Source of the DNA: Dioszegia crocea
Taxonomy: Eukaryota; Basidiomycota; Tremellomycetes; Tremellales; Bulleribasidiaceae
Direction: 5' to 3'
Assembly (NCBI GenBank): GCA_001600615.1
Contig: BCKK01000005.1
Location: 868,001 to 932,000 of the forward strand
DNA length: 64,000 bases
In this document: positions 1 through 9,519 of the stretch, piece by piece
Layout: each line of letters starts with the position of its first letter
Numbering within the stretch: the stretch's first letter is position 1
Position numbers and translations under genes: made by a program
The notes under the pieces: model-generated
Told to the model about the DNA's origin: nothing
Database searches by the model: none
The model's input: the letters and a program-made list of their open reading frames with translations, nothing else

Positions 1-1135
1 CCCCTGGTCCTCGCCACTCCCCTGACGAGAAACAACGACAACGTCGTCAGCCTCGCCAAGACTCGTAACAAGTACTTTGGCACCGCCTACCAGTCGTTCT
101 ACCCGGCGGACGGTCGTTTCTTCCCAGTCTTGGAGTCGCAGTTTGATCAGTACACTCCCGAGAACGAGCTCAAGTGGGAGGTGGTCCAGCCGCAGAGAGG
201 TGTCTTCAACTGGACCGGCGCAGATTTGGTGAGTTTGCTACTGGCGGCGCTGATTAGATCTTCGATGAGGCCAAGAAGACCGGAGCTATCGTCAGAGGAC
301 ACACCCTCGTCTGGCACTCGCAACTGCCGATGTGGGTGCAGAACATCACCGACCCGAACGATCTTAAAAGTGTGATGAAGACACACATCGATGCTGTGAT
401 GGGTCGATACGGGTCTCGTATGGCACATATTGATGTTGTCAATGAGCGTGAGTTTGGAGTTGGCCTCGCTGATGTTAGCCCTCTTTGACAATGGGACATG
501 GCGTAACTCGGTCTGGTACAACCTGCTCGGAGAGGACTTCCCTCGCATTGCTGTAAGTGATGAGTAGACCCCACTGACATCAGCTCGACTACGCCCATGC
601 CGCTGCCCCTGGAGTCAAACTCTACATCAACGATTACAACATCGAATCAGTTAATAACAAGTCTCGCGCCCACGCTCAGATCGCCAAGAAGTTGCTCGAT
701 CAAGGCGCACCGCTTACCGGGTACGGTTTCCAGTGTCACTTCATCGGTGGCTCAGCACCAAATGACACTGCCCAAGCCATGAAGATGTTCACGGACATGG
801 GTCTCGAGGTGGCGTTGACTGAGCTGGACGTGAGAGTACCGGTCAACAATAGGGGATTGACCAACTCCACTTGGCTCGACATACAGTGAGTTCACATTAG
901 GCAAAGCTGATCAGATCTCGCGACTACGCCAACGCGGTCAAGGTCTGTCTCGACAACTCAAAATGTCCCGGTGTCACGATTTGTAAGTCCCACCATTTCA
1001 AAGCTGACGTCAGGGGGGGTCAGTGATGAAACCAGCTGGGTTCCGGGAGTCTTTGCTGGGACTGGAGCTGCACTGCTGTTTGACTTTGACTACAAGCCAA
1101 AGTCAGCGTACTATGCCATCAAAAACTTGTTCTAG
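1..1135 (+). CDS. GH10 endo-1,4-beta-xylanase, 5' partial
   Basis: Secreted glycoside hydrolase family 10 enzyme that cleaves internal beta-1,4 links of xylan. Exons are 1-229, 259-447, 479-552, 584-885, 915-982 and 1014-1135, giving 327 visible residues; only the start codon and part of the signal peptide lie outside the window. GH10 hallmarks read across the splices: the [10 protein letters not shown] block, [12 protein letters not shown], the acid/base Glu in DVVNE, and the nucleophile Glu in [10 protein letters not shown]. The first residues look like the end of a signal peptide. All five introns are 29-31 nt with ctgat or ctgac close to the 3' AG. The stop codon overlaps that of the convergent lipase gene. 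Family assignment is firm; substrate preference within GH10 cannot be told. Confidence 0.93.
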
Positions 1136-2865
1136 AATCCCTGCTCGGCTAGGTAGTCGGACTATAATTAGCGCCTTCAATGCATCACTTACGATTTCAA
1201 GATAGAATGTGGCTGGTTTGAAGGTTATTGGACGCCCGGTCCAGCCCGCAAAAGCGTAGCGTACGTGATTTACCCACCCCACCCTGACATCAGCGTTGCC
1301 GCTTGTTGACTCACAGATCCAGGTGGTTCACGCCTAGTAATGTCCCCCTATACTCGCCCCACTGCGCACTTTGCACGCTGACCAGTCCGTCATTCGGTCC
1401 CTCCTTGGCTAGGATGACGCTATGTGGCCACTTGAAGGTGTCGAGGAGGCCGGGGTCAACTGATGCGCCCCACGAGTAGTACTGGACCCCAACCTCGTCC
1501 ACCACCTGAGCGTTAAACTCCTTCATAGACTTTGTGCCGAGACTGGCAAAGGCTGAGCCATCGCCTGATTGGGGTAGGCGCAGGGTTTCCAGAAGGGATA
1601 GGAGAGATGGTAAACGGTCGCCTGAGGTCAGCGGGGTATGGCATAAACTCACGTCCGACAACATTGTCAATGAGATAATCGGCAAAAGGGCTCCCTCGAT
1701 GTGGTGTGCTGATAGTCGTCACGCTAACGGGAGTGAATCGCTTGTCTTTGATTTCGGACACGAGGTATCTGCAATCCAAGCCGCCCTGACATCAGCGGGC
1801 TCGATCAATGACTCACCATACTATGCCCTATCAGGTTGATCTTCTGTCCAGCGTACTTTTCCGTTATCGCGTCGTTCAGGATAGCAGCTCGGTCCGCTAT
1901 AGAAGCCGTCGCCGGGACACGAGTGATGAGTACTTCTACGCCGTTGGATACGAGGACTTCTCTTATACCTCTCCAGTGTGATATTTGCAGTGGCGGGAGT
2001 GAGGTAGGGCCTGGATCAGCTCAGTGTATACTGGACCCACCTATAAAGTCGAATCCCAGCAGGCCGTGACAGAAGACTAGTGGATACTTTGGCGTGCGGT
2101 CTGAGTCAGCTTGCTCAACCCTGACTTACATTTTCTTCTTCGTCGCTCCTCCTCCTCCTCGACCGTCTCCCCTTGATCCTCCTCACTGAGCATATTGTCC
2201 ATCTTGCCTTTGCCACCGAACCATCCTGTCGTCCACGACCCCCAGTCACCTTGCCCGGCAGAGGAGCTTATACTCCGAGCAGAGTTTGTTCTTGACATGT
2301 CTGTGGATTGGCGGCCGGGGAGGGAGGGGAGAGAGACTCGAGGTAGTGACATGGATAGGCTGGACATGGAAGGAAGGGCAGGTATGGAGGGGAGATTCGG
2401 CATGGAGGGTAGATAAGACGATAACCCCTCGGAAGGTGGAGGAACAGCTAGCGTATCTGTTATCGTCCGTTGCAGATGGAGTCGAGGGTCCAAATCCGAG
2501 CCTTGAGGTAGGCCCGTGTCAGGGTCGAGGTCTGGATAGGGGTCGTCGGCGGGTTTTGGCTGGGTGGTGGAGACCACTCTTGACCCATCTGGACCATACG
2601 CCAAACTGGCAATGGGCATCGTGGACCGTGTCAGCTGGGACACCAGCCTAGGCCGGCCTAAACCCGTCATACTGCTAGGATAGTGCGCTTGGGGTGGCGG
2701 TGTGATGGGGGATTCACGACCGAACGTGGGCGGGGGTAGTGGGGAGCGGATGGCTTCATCAATGAGCGAGTCGAGGGATGGTTGGGTACGTATCGAGCCG
2801 TCCGCACGACCTTTGCCCTTATCCATGGCGCGATGGAGAGCTAAAAGGCGTCTTGACAAACGCAT
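1132..2865 (-). CDS. TGL2: TGL2-type triacylglycerol lipase with long N-terminal extension
   Basis: Alpha/beta-hydrolase lipase resembling yeast Tgl2, which acts on triacylglycerols and is mitochondrial in yeast. Coding parts on the minus strand are 2130-2865, 2041-2100, 1817-2010, 1653-1785, 1315-1621, 1193-1283 and 1132-1161 (516 aa, frame closes). Seen: the oxyanion region VFCHGLLGFDFIGP, LPPLQISHWRGI, the serine elbow INLIGHSMGGLDCRYL split by an intron at 1786-1816, TTISTPHRGSP, the acid region EGPNDGLVSV and the terminal GVNHLDL with the catalytic His. About 245 residues of Pro/Ser-rich low-complexity sequence precede the lipase domain, ending in an acidic and Arg-rich stretch. The start at 2865 is the first in-frame ATG; ATG 2826 (MDKGKGR) is the alternative. 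APC5 starts 45 bp away on the other strand. Confidence 0.88.
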
Positions 2866-2910
2866 AGGATATGGGTAAACACAACTCAAGTTTCATCTAC
2901 GCGTCATACA

Positions 2911-5238
2911 ATGTCTAAACCGCGAAGATCATCATTCACCACCAAGAAGCAGCCAGACCATGTGCTACCGCTTCAGCTAGCCCTGGCGGGGCTGCTGGTG
3001 AAGCTGCACCCGCTCAATCTGGACCGGGAGCCAATATACCCCTATTCGTCAACCTTCACAGCGGCTGTGCTTCATGTCGTCTCTCGCGAGGTGTTCGAGG
3101 TGAGGAATGTTGGGATTGAGCTGATTAGCTCTCGGACCCTGCCTCTTTTGAGAGTCTTTCAAGAGAGATCGACGCGCTGGTGAAGACGGAATGTAAAGCG
3201 CTGCGACGGAGGAATCGTCTCTTGAGAACGAGAGGGTTGACCATACCCCCCATCCAGCAAGAAGCCGAGGAGTTCCACAGCTGGATGGAGGATTTTGCCT
3301 TGGAATTTGAGGACTCTGCTTCTGGCTGCTCATACTTGGATCGTAAGTCTGGGTTGGGCACGCTGACGTAGATCTGGAGCATGAGATGCAGGACAGGATC
3401 AGCGACAAGATGGACGAGGATATAGCAGATACTCAGGAGCCTTTTGTAAGTGAACCTTGGGCTGTCTGACAGTAGGAATGCAAGAGTCCTCTGGCACTCT
3501 TCCTGCGCTCATTGATCATCACCCTACGCAAGCTGTCTTTCGAAGACACGGCACATGTGTCTAGGCAGATTGCTCAATGGTGCCGGATCAAGGTGTTGCC
3601 TACAAACTCACGCAACGTTCTGATGCTGGATCGTGAGTTGTCAAACGACCGCGCTGATCAGGCCCCGACGACACAGATAGTAGCCGATCGACAGCTATAG
3701 CACAGTGAGTTGTGTCAAACTTGGCTGATAGATATCAATCCGCCACAGCGTCTGGCGACTATTCCCTTGCGATAAGTTCGCTCAAGCGATTCTACGACCA
3801 CAAATTTCCTGGTACGACGAAGAGCCAACACGCTCATGGCTTGCTAAATCTGGCTCTGTTCTATCACCAGACTGGAGGATGGGACGCTGCGAGGACTGTA
3901 AGTCTGGTTTGGGCGAGCTGACAATAGGCCGTCGAGGAAGCCATCAGGATCGCTCGGAAGGACGGAGATAAGGCCTGTTTGCAACACGCCATGAGGTAGG
4001 TTCAGGTTGGCCAAGCTGATGTAGTCTCCTACATCAAATAAGTGCCATATCCCAGCCAGCCACATCAAGCGCTAGGCGTGCCATATTGTCGCACCTCCCC
4101 CAACCCGCTACCTCGAATGACGAGCTCACCATGCTGCTCACGGCTTTGGATCTGGTGAGTGATGTAGCTACCGTGCTGACCCTAGGGCGAGCCTTTGCCT
4201 CAGGCACTCCAGCGTATCCACCTCGCCCTTGCACGTCACCTCCAAGGCGAGAGCTCGTGGACGGCGAAGACACCCCTAGACCTGTCGGCATGGCACATGG
4301 CCCAGGCGAGGATATGGGATGACATGGGCCAGGTCGAGTTGGCCAAGGTGCACGAGGATCTGGCGTTGGAAGTGGAGAGTGGATCAGGTCAGGGGTTGAC
4401 AGTGGAGATTGCGAGAGCCATGCGGGTACGTCAAGGTTTGACAAAGCTGATATAGTGCTGGAGTAGTGACCAGTCTCTGGCGCGGCTTTTGACGAAAGAC
4501 ATCATTGAGGGGTTGTCGTATGCAGAGTATACCCGCTGGTCAGAGGCGATTTGGGATATACTACATCGGCAGGCAGAGATAAGGTACGTCCGACGAAACG
4601 AAGCTGACATCAGGGACGACAAACCAGCAATATGCCTAGTCGCTGCTCTACGTCCAACATCCCAGCCAAGCCTTGAAGACCAATTATGGCGATATCACAA
4701 AACGCTAGAAACCGCCCAGGCCCACACCATCCTCCCGGACATTCTGAAGACCCTACAATCTGCACAAGATATAGGCGCTTGGCGGATTCACCGCTTGGCC
4801 ACGATAATCACGGCCGGCGCGCTGTTGAAGCTGGATCAGGGTCTGGGGCAGAAAGCGGCGGAGCTTGTCGAGGGGGTGATGGCTGGTATCATGGGCGACG
4901 AAGAAGAGATTCGGGCGTTGGCTTTGTTGATTCTGGGCAAGGCGAGAGTGGAGATTGGGCTCGATTCTGGTCTCGGCTTAAGTAAGTCCTTGCTAAATCG
5001 AGCTAATGCAGAACTCGCCTCCACGCACTTACAAGACGCCCTGCGCCTCGCCAAAAAGCTGCGCTATCGCAAAGTCGCCATCGAAGCGACGAACATTCTG
5101 ACCATGCTGGCGGTTATCAACGGGGAAGCGTCGGATTGGCGGGTAGACGCTGACGATGCCAAACTCTGCAACCGCGTCCAGCAAACGGCAGAAATAGTCA
5201 AACTTGTAGGAGTAGTTGTTCATAAACCCAAAATCTAA
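2911..5238 (+). CDS. APC5: Anaphase-promoting complex subunit 5
   Basis: TPR-containing scaffold subunit of the APC/C ubiquitin ligase, which drives exit from mitosis. Twelve exons: 2911-3099, 3129-3342, 3372-3445, 3476-3632, 3662-3704, 3732-3897, 3928-3995, 4025-4154, 4186-4425, 4456-4583, 4614-4981 and 5012-5238 (667 aa, frame closes). The diagnostic APC5 tetratricopeptide segment is readable across three splices: HAHGLLNLALFYHQTGGW, then AVEEAIRIARKDGDKACLQH. The rest is helical and poorly conserved, as usual for fungal APC5. Introns are 27-31 nt; the 27-nt intron at 3705-3731 is among the shortest in the window. Intron 4982-5011 is 30 nt and stop-free, so its retention would add 10 residues. 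The TAA overlaps the stop of the convergent SGNH gene. Confidence 0.87.
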
Positions 5239-7058
5239 TCATTCATCACCGCGATGATACGAAATTCCTTCCGTCCTTTTGGATCACTTGTTTCCGACAA
5301 TAATTTGCACGACAATGTATGTGGTCCAGGCTCGAGATGAGTGGCGATTTCCGTCACCCTAAGATCAGCTTTGACTAAACAAAACTTACACTCCCATATT
5401 CCTTTCGTCAATCTGCCAATACCCATCGACTTCTGTGGCCTCCTCCACTTTGTCGTCGACCCAACAAGACACCCGCCCCAATCCAAAATACTTGCTGCGC
5501 TGATATGCTATCGCCACTGTGCCTCCGAGTGATGGTTCTTTGGGCGCATCTGCCTTTCGCTGTCTCCCAGATATAGGCAAAGCTTTGTTTTTGCTTCGGT
5601 TGGGACGAGGGATGCGAGGGGGTCGGTGTTCGGGGATGCGAGGTAGAGGAGGAAAGGATGGACTCGACGTGGTGAATTCGAATTTTGCCAAAGAGCCGGG
5701 GGTGTTGGATGTGAGGTATCGCTTTTCCTTCCACGACCATTGGGTCCTGATCTCAGCGCGGTCGGAGGGTGACTCACCATCCCTCGGAGCCTGAAGCCAG
5801 AGTCACACCCTTGACATCTTCATTGCCGTGCGTATGGGCCGAATTCATAGATCTGCACACGGGCGTTGAGATCGGAACCTGGCTATGCGGGTTGAAGGCG
5901 CCAGTGAGGAGGGTCTGATCAGCCACGTCTTGCCATAACTCACAGATGGCACGCCCAAGTCATCTTCCGGACGTTTGGTCTTCCACCATCGCTGTTTGAT
6001 GTCATGCAGCTGGTGCGAGAGGTAGCGAATCATCAAATCTGCAGCTAGGGCATGTCCGACTGCCGAAATCTCATCAGCTCCGATTTTGTCCCACTCACAT
6101 GCATCATATCCACCGGTTCGCCTCCATGTTCCCTGACCTTTGGATCGAGAAGACTGAGCTCTTCGCCAGTCCTGAACCAGCGTGGTATCTCCTCCTCGGG
6201 ATCGGCAAGTATTCGCGGTAGCACCACATCTCTCAGCGAGATTGAGGGTATATCGTAGTACGCGCACACATCCTGATGTATAGCCGAAGATGAAATGATG
6301 GGTGAGAAGAGAACAGTAAAGGTTCTGCATTAGCTCTGGCCACACCAGACTCACTCAATATTGATGATGGCTGGCTTATTCTTCATCTCCAGGACTGAAC
6401 GGATCAAACGTTCGTACGCCGCAAAGCCGGACGTTGTGACCAGATCGTTGATTCCAAGTTCTACAATGACCAAATCTGCCTCTTCGGAGATGTGCTCCTC
6501 TGCCATCAGCCACGAAACTGCCGTACTCACTGAAGCACCACCCAAAGTACTCTGCCCCGACTGCTCCTTGGGCTCCATTCACAAAGGTATGGCGCGCCAC
6601 TGGAAAGACATCCTTGAGCCAGTCAAACACGATGACGTGCATATTTTCGGGCGAGTACAGTGTCGGTGCTCGTCCTCGCCTCGATAGCTCCGCCGTGACA
6701 TCTGTTGATTCGTTGCCTGTCATCTTTGGGACGAGGTGAGGAGCAGGTACCAAACCGCGTCCTTTCGACACTGCCATTAGCGTAACCAAGCGTCAACATA
6801 CCTGAACCACCAATAACTGAGATAGTGATTGTTTCGCCCCTGCTAGCCTTATCTAGGAAGCGCCGTATTCGCTCCCCGGACCCTTCATGCTGTAGGCCCA
6901 GTCTATACTCTTGCACCCTTCCGTCAGCCATGTCTATGGTCAACTTACGATACACCGCTTTCGAACTTCCGCTCGGAGCCGTGGTGGACAACGAGGAACA
7001 GTACTACCGCAAGGCCCACCACCACTAGCAGCGGCCGTATGTTGACCCGGATTGTCAT
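5235..7058 (-). CDS. Type II membrane SGNH/GDSL-hydrolase-like protein
   Basis: Predicted single-pass type II membrane protein of 526 aa with an extracytoplasmic SGNH hydrolase fold. Coding parts on the minus strand are 6949-7058, 6802-6917, 6531-6770, 6355-6499, 6099-6324, 5944-6069, 5778-5914, 5390-5746 and 5235-5358. A short N-terminal tail is followed by a hydrophobic segment (LLVVVGLAVVLFLVV, about residues 10-24). The catalytic blocks are present in order: GGSVSKG near residue 75 (Ser), VELGINDL (Gly/Asn) and DMMH (Asp-x-x-His). A C-terminal beta-rich part includes YFGLGRVSCWVDD and EPGPHTLSC. Related proteins in Tremellomycetes are often labelled capsular-associated; a polysaccharide O-acyl role is plausible but inferred. 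The 29-nt intron 6070-6098 was set by frame to end at gatgag. Confidence 0.8.
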
Positions 7059-7388
7059 GGTACCATGTTATGCGTGATGTTGTGAGGAGGGTGTAAATTT
7101 GGCACCTCGTGAGATCTGAGATCCATGTGATCGCGTCCACAAGGCACGGTTACCAACAAAGCCTAAAGCGGCAATCGTCGGACTTCTCGGAGCAATCTAA
7201 GGAATGCGACCTCGGAGATGGAAAGAGGATGGAAGGGATCTGGGGCAGCTGTGTCACCGGCCGATGCGGTCAACACCCGTACTGGAGACGCTTAAACTCT
7301 GTAGTCTCTACTGACTTTCCACAGTACACTATTTTGCGCAGATACTCGTATGTGTTCAAACGCTCTTTGGAGTACACACCCTAACCAG
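7059..7388. other. Intergenic, SGNH/PRP3 spacer
   Basis: 330 bp between the start of the SGNH gene and the stop of PRP3. It must hold the SGNH promoter and the PRP3 3' end. No conserved open frame, RNA gene or repeat was seen. Confidence 0.6.
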
Positions 7389-9134
7389 CTACATCTCCTC
7401 ACCCCTCCACACCGTCCTCTTTGCCAGATCCCACATGCCTTCCCACTTTGGTGTCAACCACTCCTTTGCCGCCCCATCCGTCTCGGCGTGCCTCGCGCGG
7501 AATTGCTTGAATGACCGCTCTGGAATCTCTCCCTCCCATATCAACTCGCACTTGTTATCCGCCAAATCCCCTGGCTCATCCTCGTCCTTATCCTCATCCC
7601 CACTTTTATCCTCCTCCGCCATCGGCCGCGCCTGCTCCGTCCAATCGATTCGCGACAGCATGAGCTTTTTGTAGTGCTTTATGCTCTTGTCCACACCTTC
7701 AACGAGCACAATGGCAAAGTTGGGACTGAACAGGCAGATCCCTGATAGCAGATCCGTCTTTGCCGTTTCCCGGACCTTGTATTTGTGTCGGCCGTTGGTG
7801 AGGTATCGGATTTTGAACACCGCGCCGTGTAATCCCTTCCGCTCTTTCGCCACCATGAGTTGGTACTCCTTTTCTTTGCGCTCCGCCGGGGTGAGTTTGC
7901 GCTCCTGGTTGTCCCGCTCGTGTTTTGTTGCCCGATTCGCGACTTCTCGCCGGACCTTCGCTTCGACCTTGGTAGGATCTTGCACAGCGTCGGATGTGAG
8001 GACTTTCATCAGATTGGCGAGGCGCACTGGGGTTAGCTTTGTCAAATGTGTAGACCTACCCTTTGGTGGATCTGGCGGCAGTAGCCCCATCTTCTGCCTA
8101 TCCCTCTTATCCTCCAGCTCGGCCATTCTTCTCTGGCGCCGCATTTTCTTCTGCTCTTTTTTGGTGAGCATCAACCCCCGCTCGTCTTGCTTCTTGTCGC
8201 CGGGCGCGGGGATGGGGATAGGATGTTGGATGAGATGGGTGATGAGGGAGTCTTCGGACTTTTCGAGGAAAGCCATGGTAGTGTCGAGATCGTCATAGGT
8301 TTGGCCATCAGGAATGAGAGCTTTGTCCCACCATTCCACATCTGGCGGGGGGTTTCTCTGATCATCAGCAAAGTACATACTTATGCTCACCTTCAAACTT
8401 CTGCCCATAGTATCAAACTCCCCATCCAAACCCGCCTTCCGACTCTTCTCCATAATCCTCAACCGTAACGCCTCCATCTTTTGCTCATTCCGCATAGCCT
8501 CACCCTGCTTGACAAACCGCCCAGGCGTAGCAAATTGCAGATTTCGCTTTCCCCTCCTTCCAGGACCTCCCTCCTCCACCGCTGCTGTTTTGCTAGCGTA
8601 GGGGTTCAAGCTTGGCGGGGGCACAACGACCGCCTCTGTTTTCTGCACCGTAGCTACATTCGCCTTGACTGTAGAAAACTTTGGCGCCATCGTCTTGTAC
8701 CTATTCCTCAACGCCATCTTCTCATTCTTCTCCTCCTTCTGCGCTGCAGTCTCGCCCATGAGCAAAGGGTGGAGGGCGATGTTTGACGACAGGACGGGTT
8801 GATAGGTACGTTCAGAGTCGGGTTTGGGCATAGAGCCGCTTCCGGAGAGGTAGGGATTTGAGCTCCGCGAGGCATGGGCATCAATCCGCGCCTTCGCAGC
8901 TGCTGATCTCTCTATCGCAGACATGTCGGCTTTGGGAGGTGGGGGAAGGGAGGCGGGACCTGCAGGGCGGTCTGCATTGGCGCGGAGCTTCTCAGCTTCG
9001 GCTTGGGCTTTCTTTGCTGCGATTTGAGCGCGGATGGTTGCAATGTCGAATTTCGCAGGCATGGCGTCGACCTTGGCCCGCTTGGGGTCAGGCTGACCTG
9101 CTGCAGCATCATCTGCTGGGCGGCGGGATGACAT
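7389..9134 (-). CDS. PRP3: U4/U6 small nuclear ribonucleoprotein PRP3
   Basis: Spliceosomal protein that binds the U4/U6 duplex in the tri-snRNP. Coding parts on the minus strand are 8391-9134, 8060-8357 and 7389-8026 (559 aa). The N-terminal half is charged and low-complexity. The PRP3 domain follows, with PPKVRLANLMKVL, then AVQDPTKVEA and a Lys/Arg-rich helix; the C-terminal DUF1115-type domain has IVLVEGVDKSIKHYKKLMLS and IDWTEQ. Both introns are exactly 33 nt and stop-free, so an unspliced reading stays open and would be annotated as a 581-residue intronless protein; family alignment shows both must be removed (the second interrupts the conserved PPPEPKV-type block). Start chosen at the first ATG, MSSRRPADD. 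Confidence 0.93.
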   Translation of the reverse strand: MSSRRPADDAAAGQPDPKRAKVDAMPAKFDIATIRAQIAAKKAQAEAEKLRANADRPAGPASLPPPPKADMSAIERSAAAKARIDAHASRSSNPYLSGSGSMPKPDSERTYQPVLSSNIALHPLLMGETAAQKEEKNEKMALRNRYKTMAPKFSTVKANVATVQKTEAVVVPPPSLNPYASKTAAVEEGGPGRRGKRNLQFATPGRFVKQGEAMRNEQKMEALRLRIMEKSRKAGLDGEFDTMGRSLKVSISMYFADDQRNPPPDVEWWDKALIPDGQTYDDLDTTMAFLEKSEDSLITHLIQHPIPIPAPGDKKQDERGLMLTKKEQKKMRRQRRMAELEDKRDRQKMGLLPPDPPKGRSTHLTKLTPVRLANLMKVLTSDAVQDPTKVEAKVRREVANRATKHERDNQERKLTPAERKEKEYQLMVAKERKGLHGAVFKIRYLTNGRHKYKVRETAKTDLLSGICLFSPNFAIVLVEGVDKSIKHYKKLMLSRIDWTEQARPMAEEDKSGDEDKDEDEPGDLADNKCELIWEGEIPERSFKQFRARHAETDGAAKEWLTPKWEGMWDLAKRTVWRGEEM

Positions 9135-9519
9135 GGTGTATGTGAGGAGGTGGCAACTGGATTTGTTGGCCTTATATGAGCCAGGTGGTTACTTAATTTA
9201 TCCCTCCACTACGGGTGGCAAATGCCCTTGCTGGGCCAGGCTGCGCTGAGCCCTTACTTGTTACAGCTTACTGCACTCGTACAGTACACTTAGTCTCGAC
9301 GCCATCCCCACGAGGCCTAGTTGAAGCCCTGCTTCTACGAGACTGGGAGTAGATGGCTCATGTCGAGATTGAGTGCACTCGTGTAGGCTCGACGCAAGCT
9401 CCACGCTTCGAGTCTGTCTTCACTGTCGAGCCTAACACTTCTTCTGATATAGGCAGTCCCGCAGTTGCCACAACTGAATCATTAATCATTATGCTGTCCG
9501 ATTTCACCTCCACATCTAT
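9135..9519. other. Intergenic, PRP3/VPS1 spacer
   Basis: 385 bp between the PRP3 start and the VPS1 stop. Two imperfect copies of a short stretch (tgcactcgt followed by ctcgacgc) lie near 9273-9302 and 9374-9396. No gene is supported here. Confidence 0.5.

Noticed and set aside
2011..2040. A 21-nt intron in the lipase gene starting at GTATAC
   Set aside because: A donor nine bases earlier gives a 30-nt intron and restores the conserved IGPTSLPPLQ sequence.
7681..8298. Long plus-strand open frame inside PRP3
   Set aside because: Antisense to a certain gene, Ser/Leu/Arg-rich by codon mirror, no family resemblance.
7389..9134. PRP3 as an intronless 581-residue gene
   Set aside because: The open frame crosses two 33-nt segments with full splice signals that interrupt conserved PRP3 sequence; these are introns.
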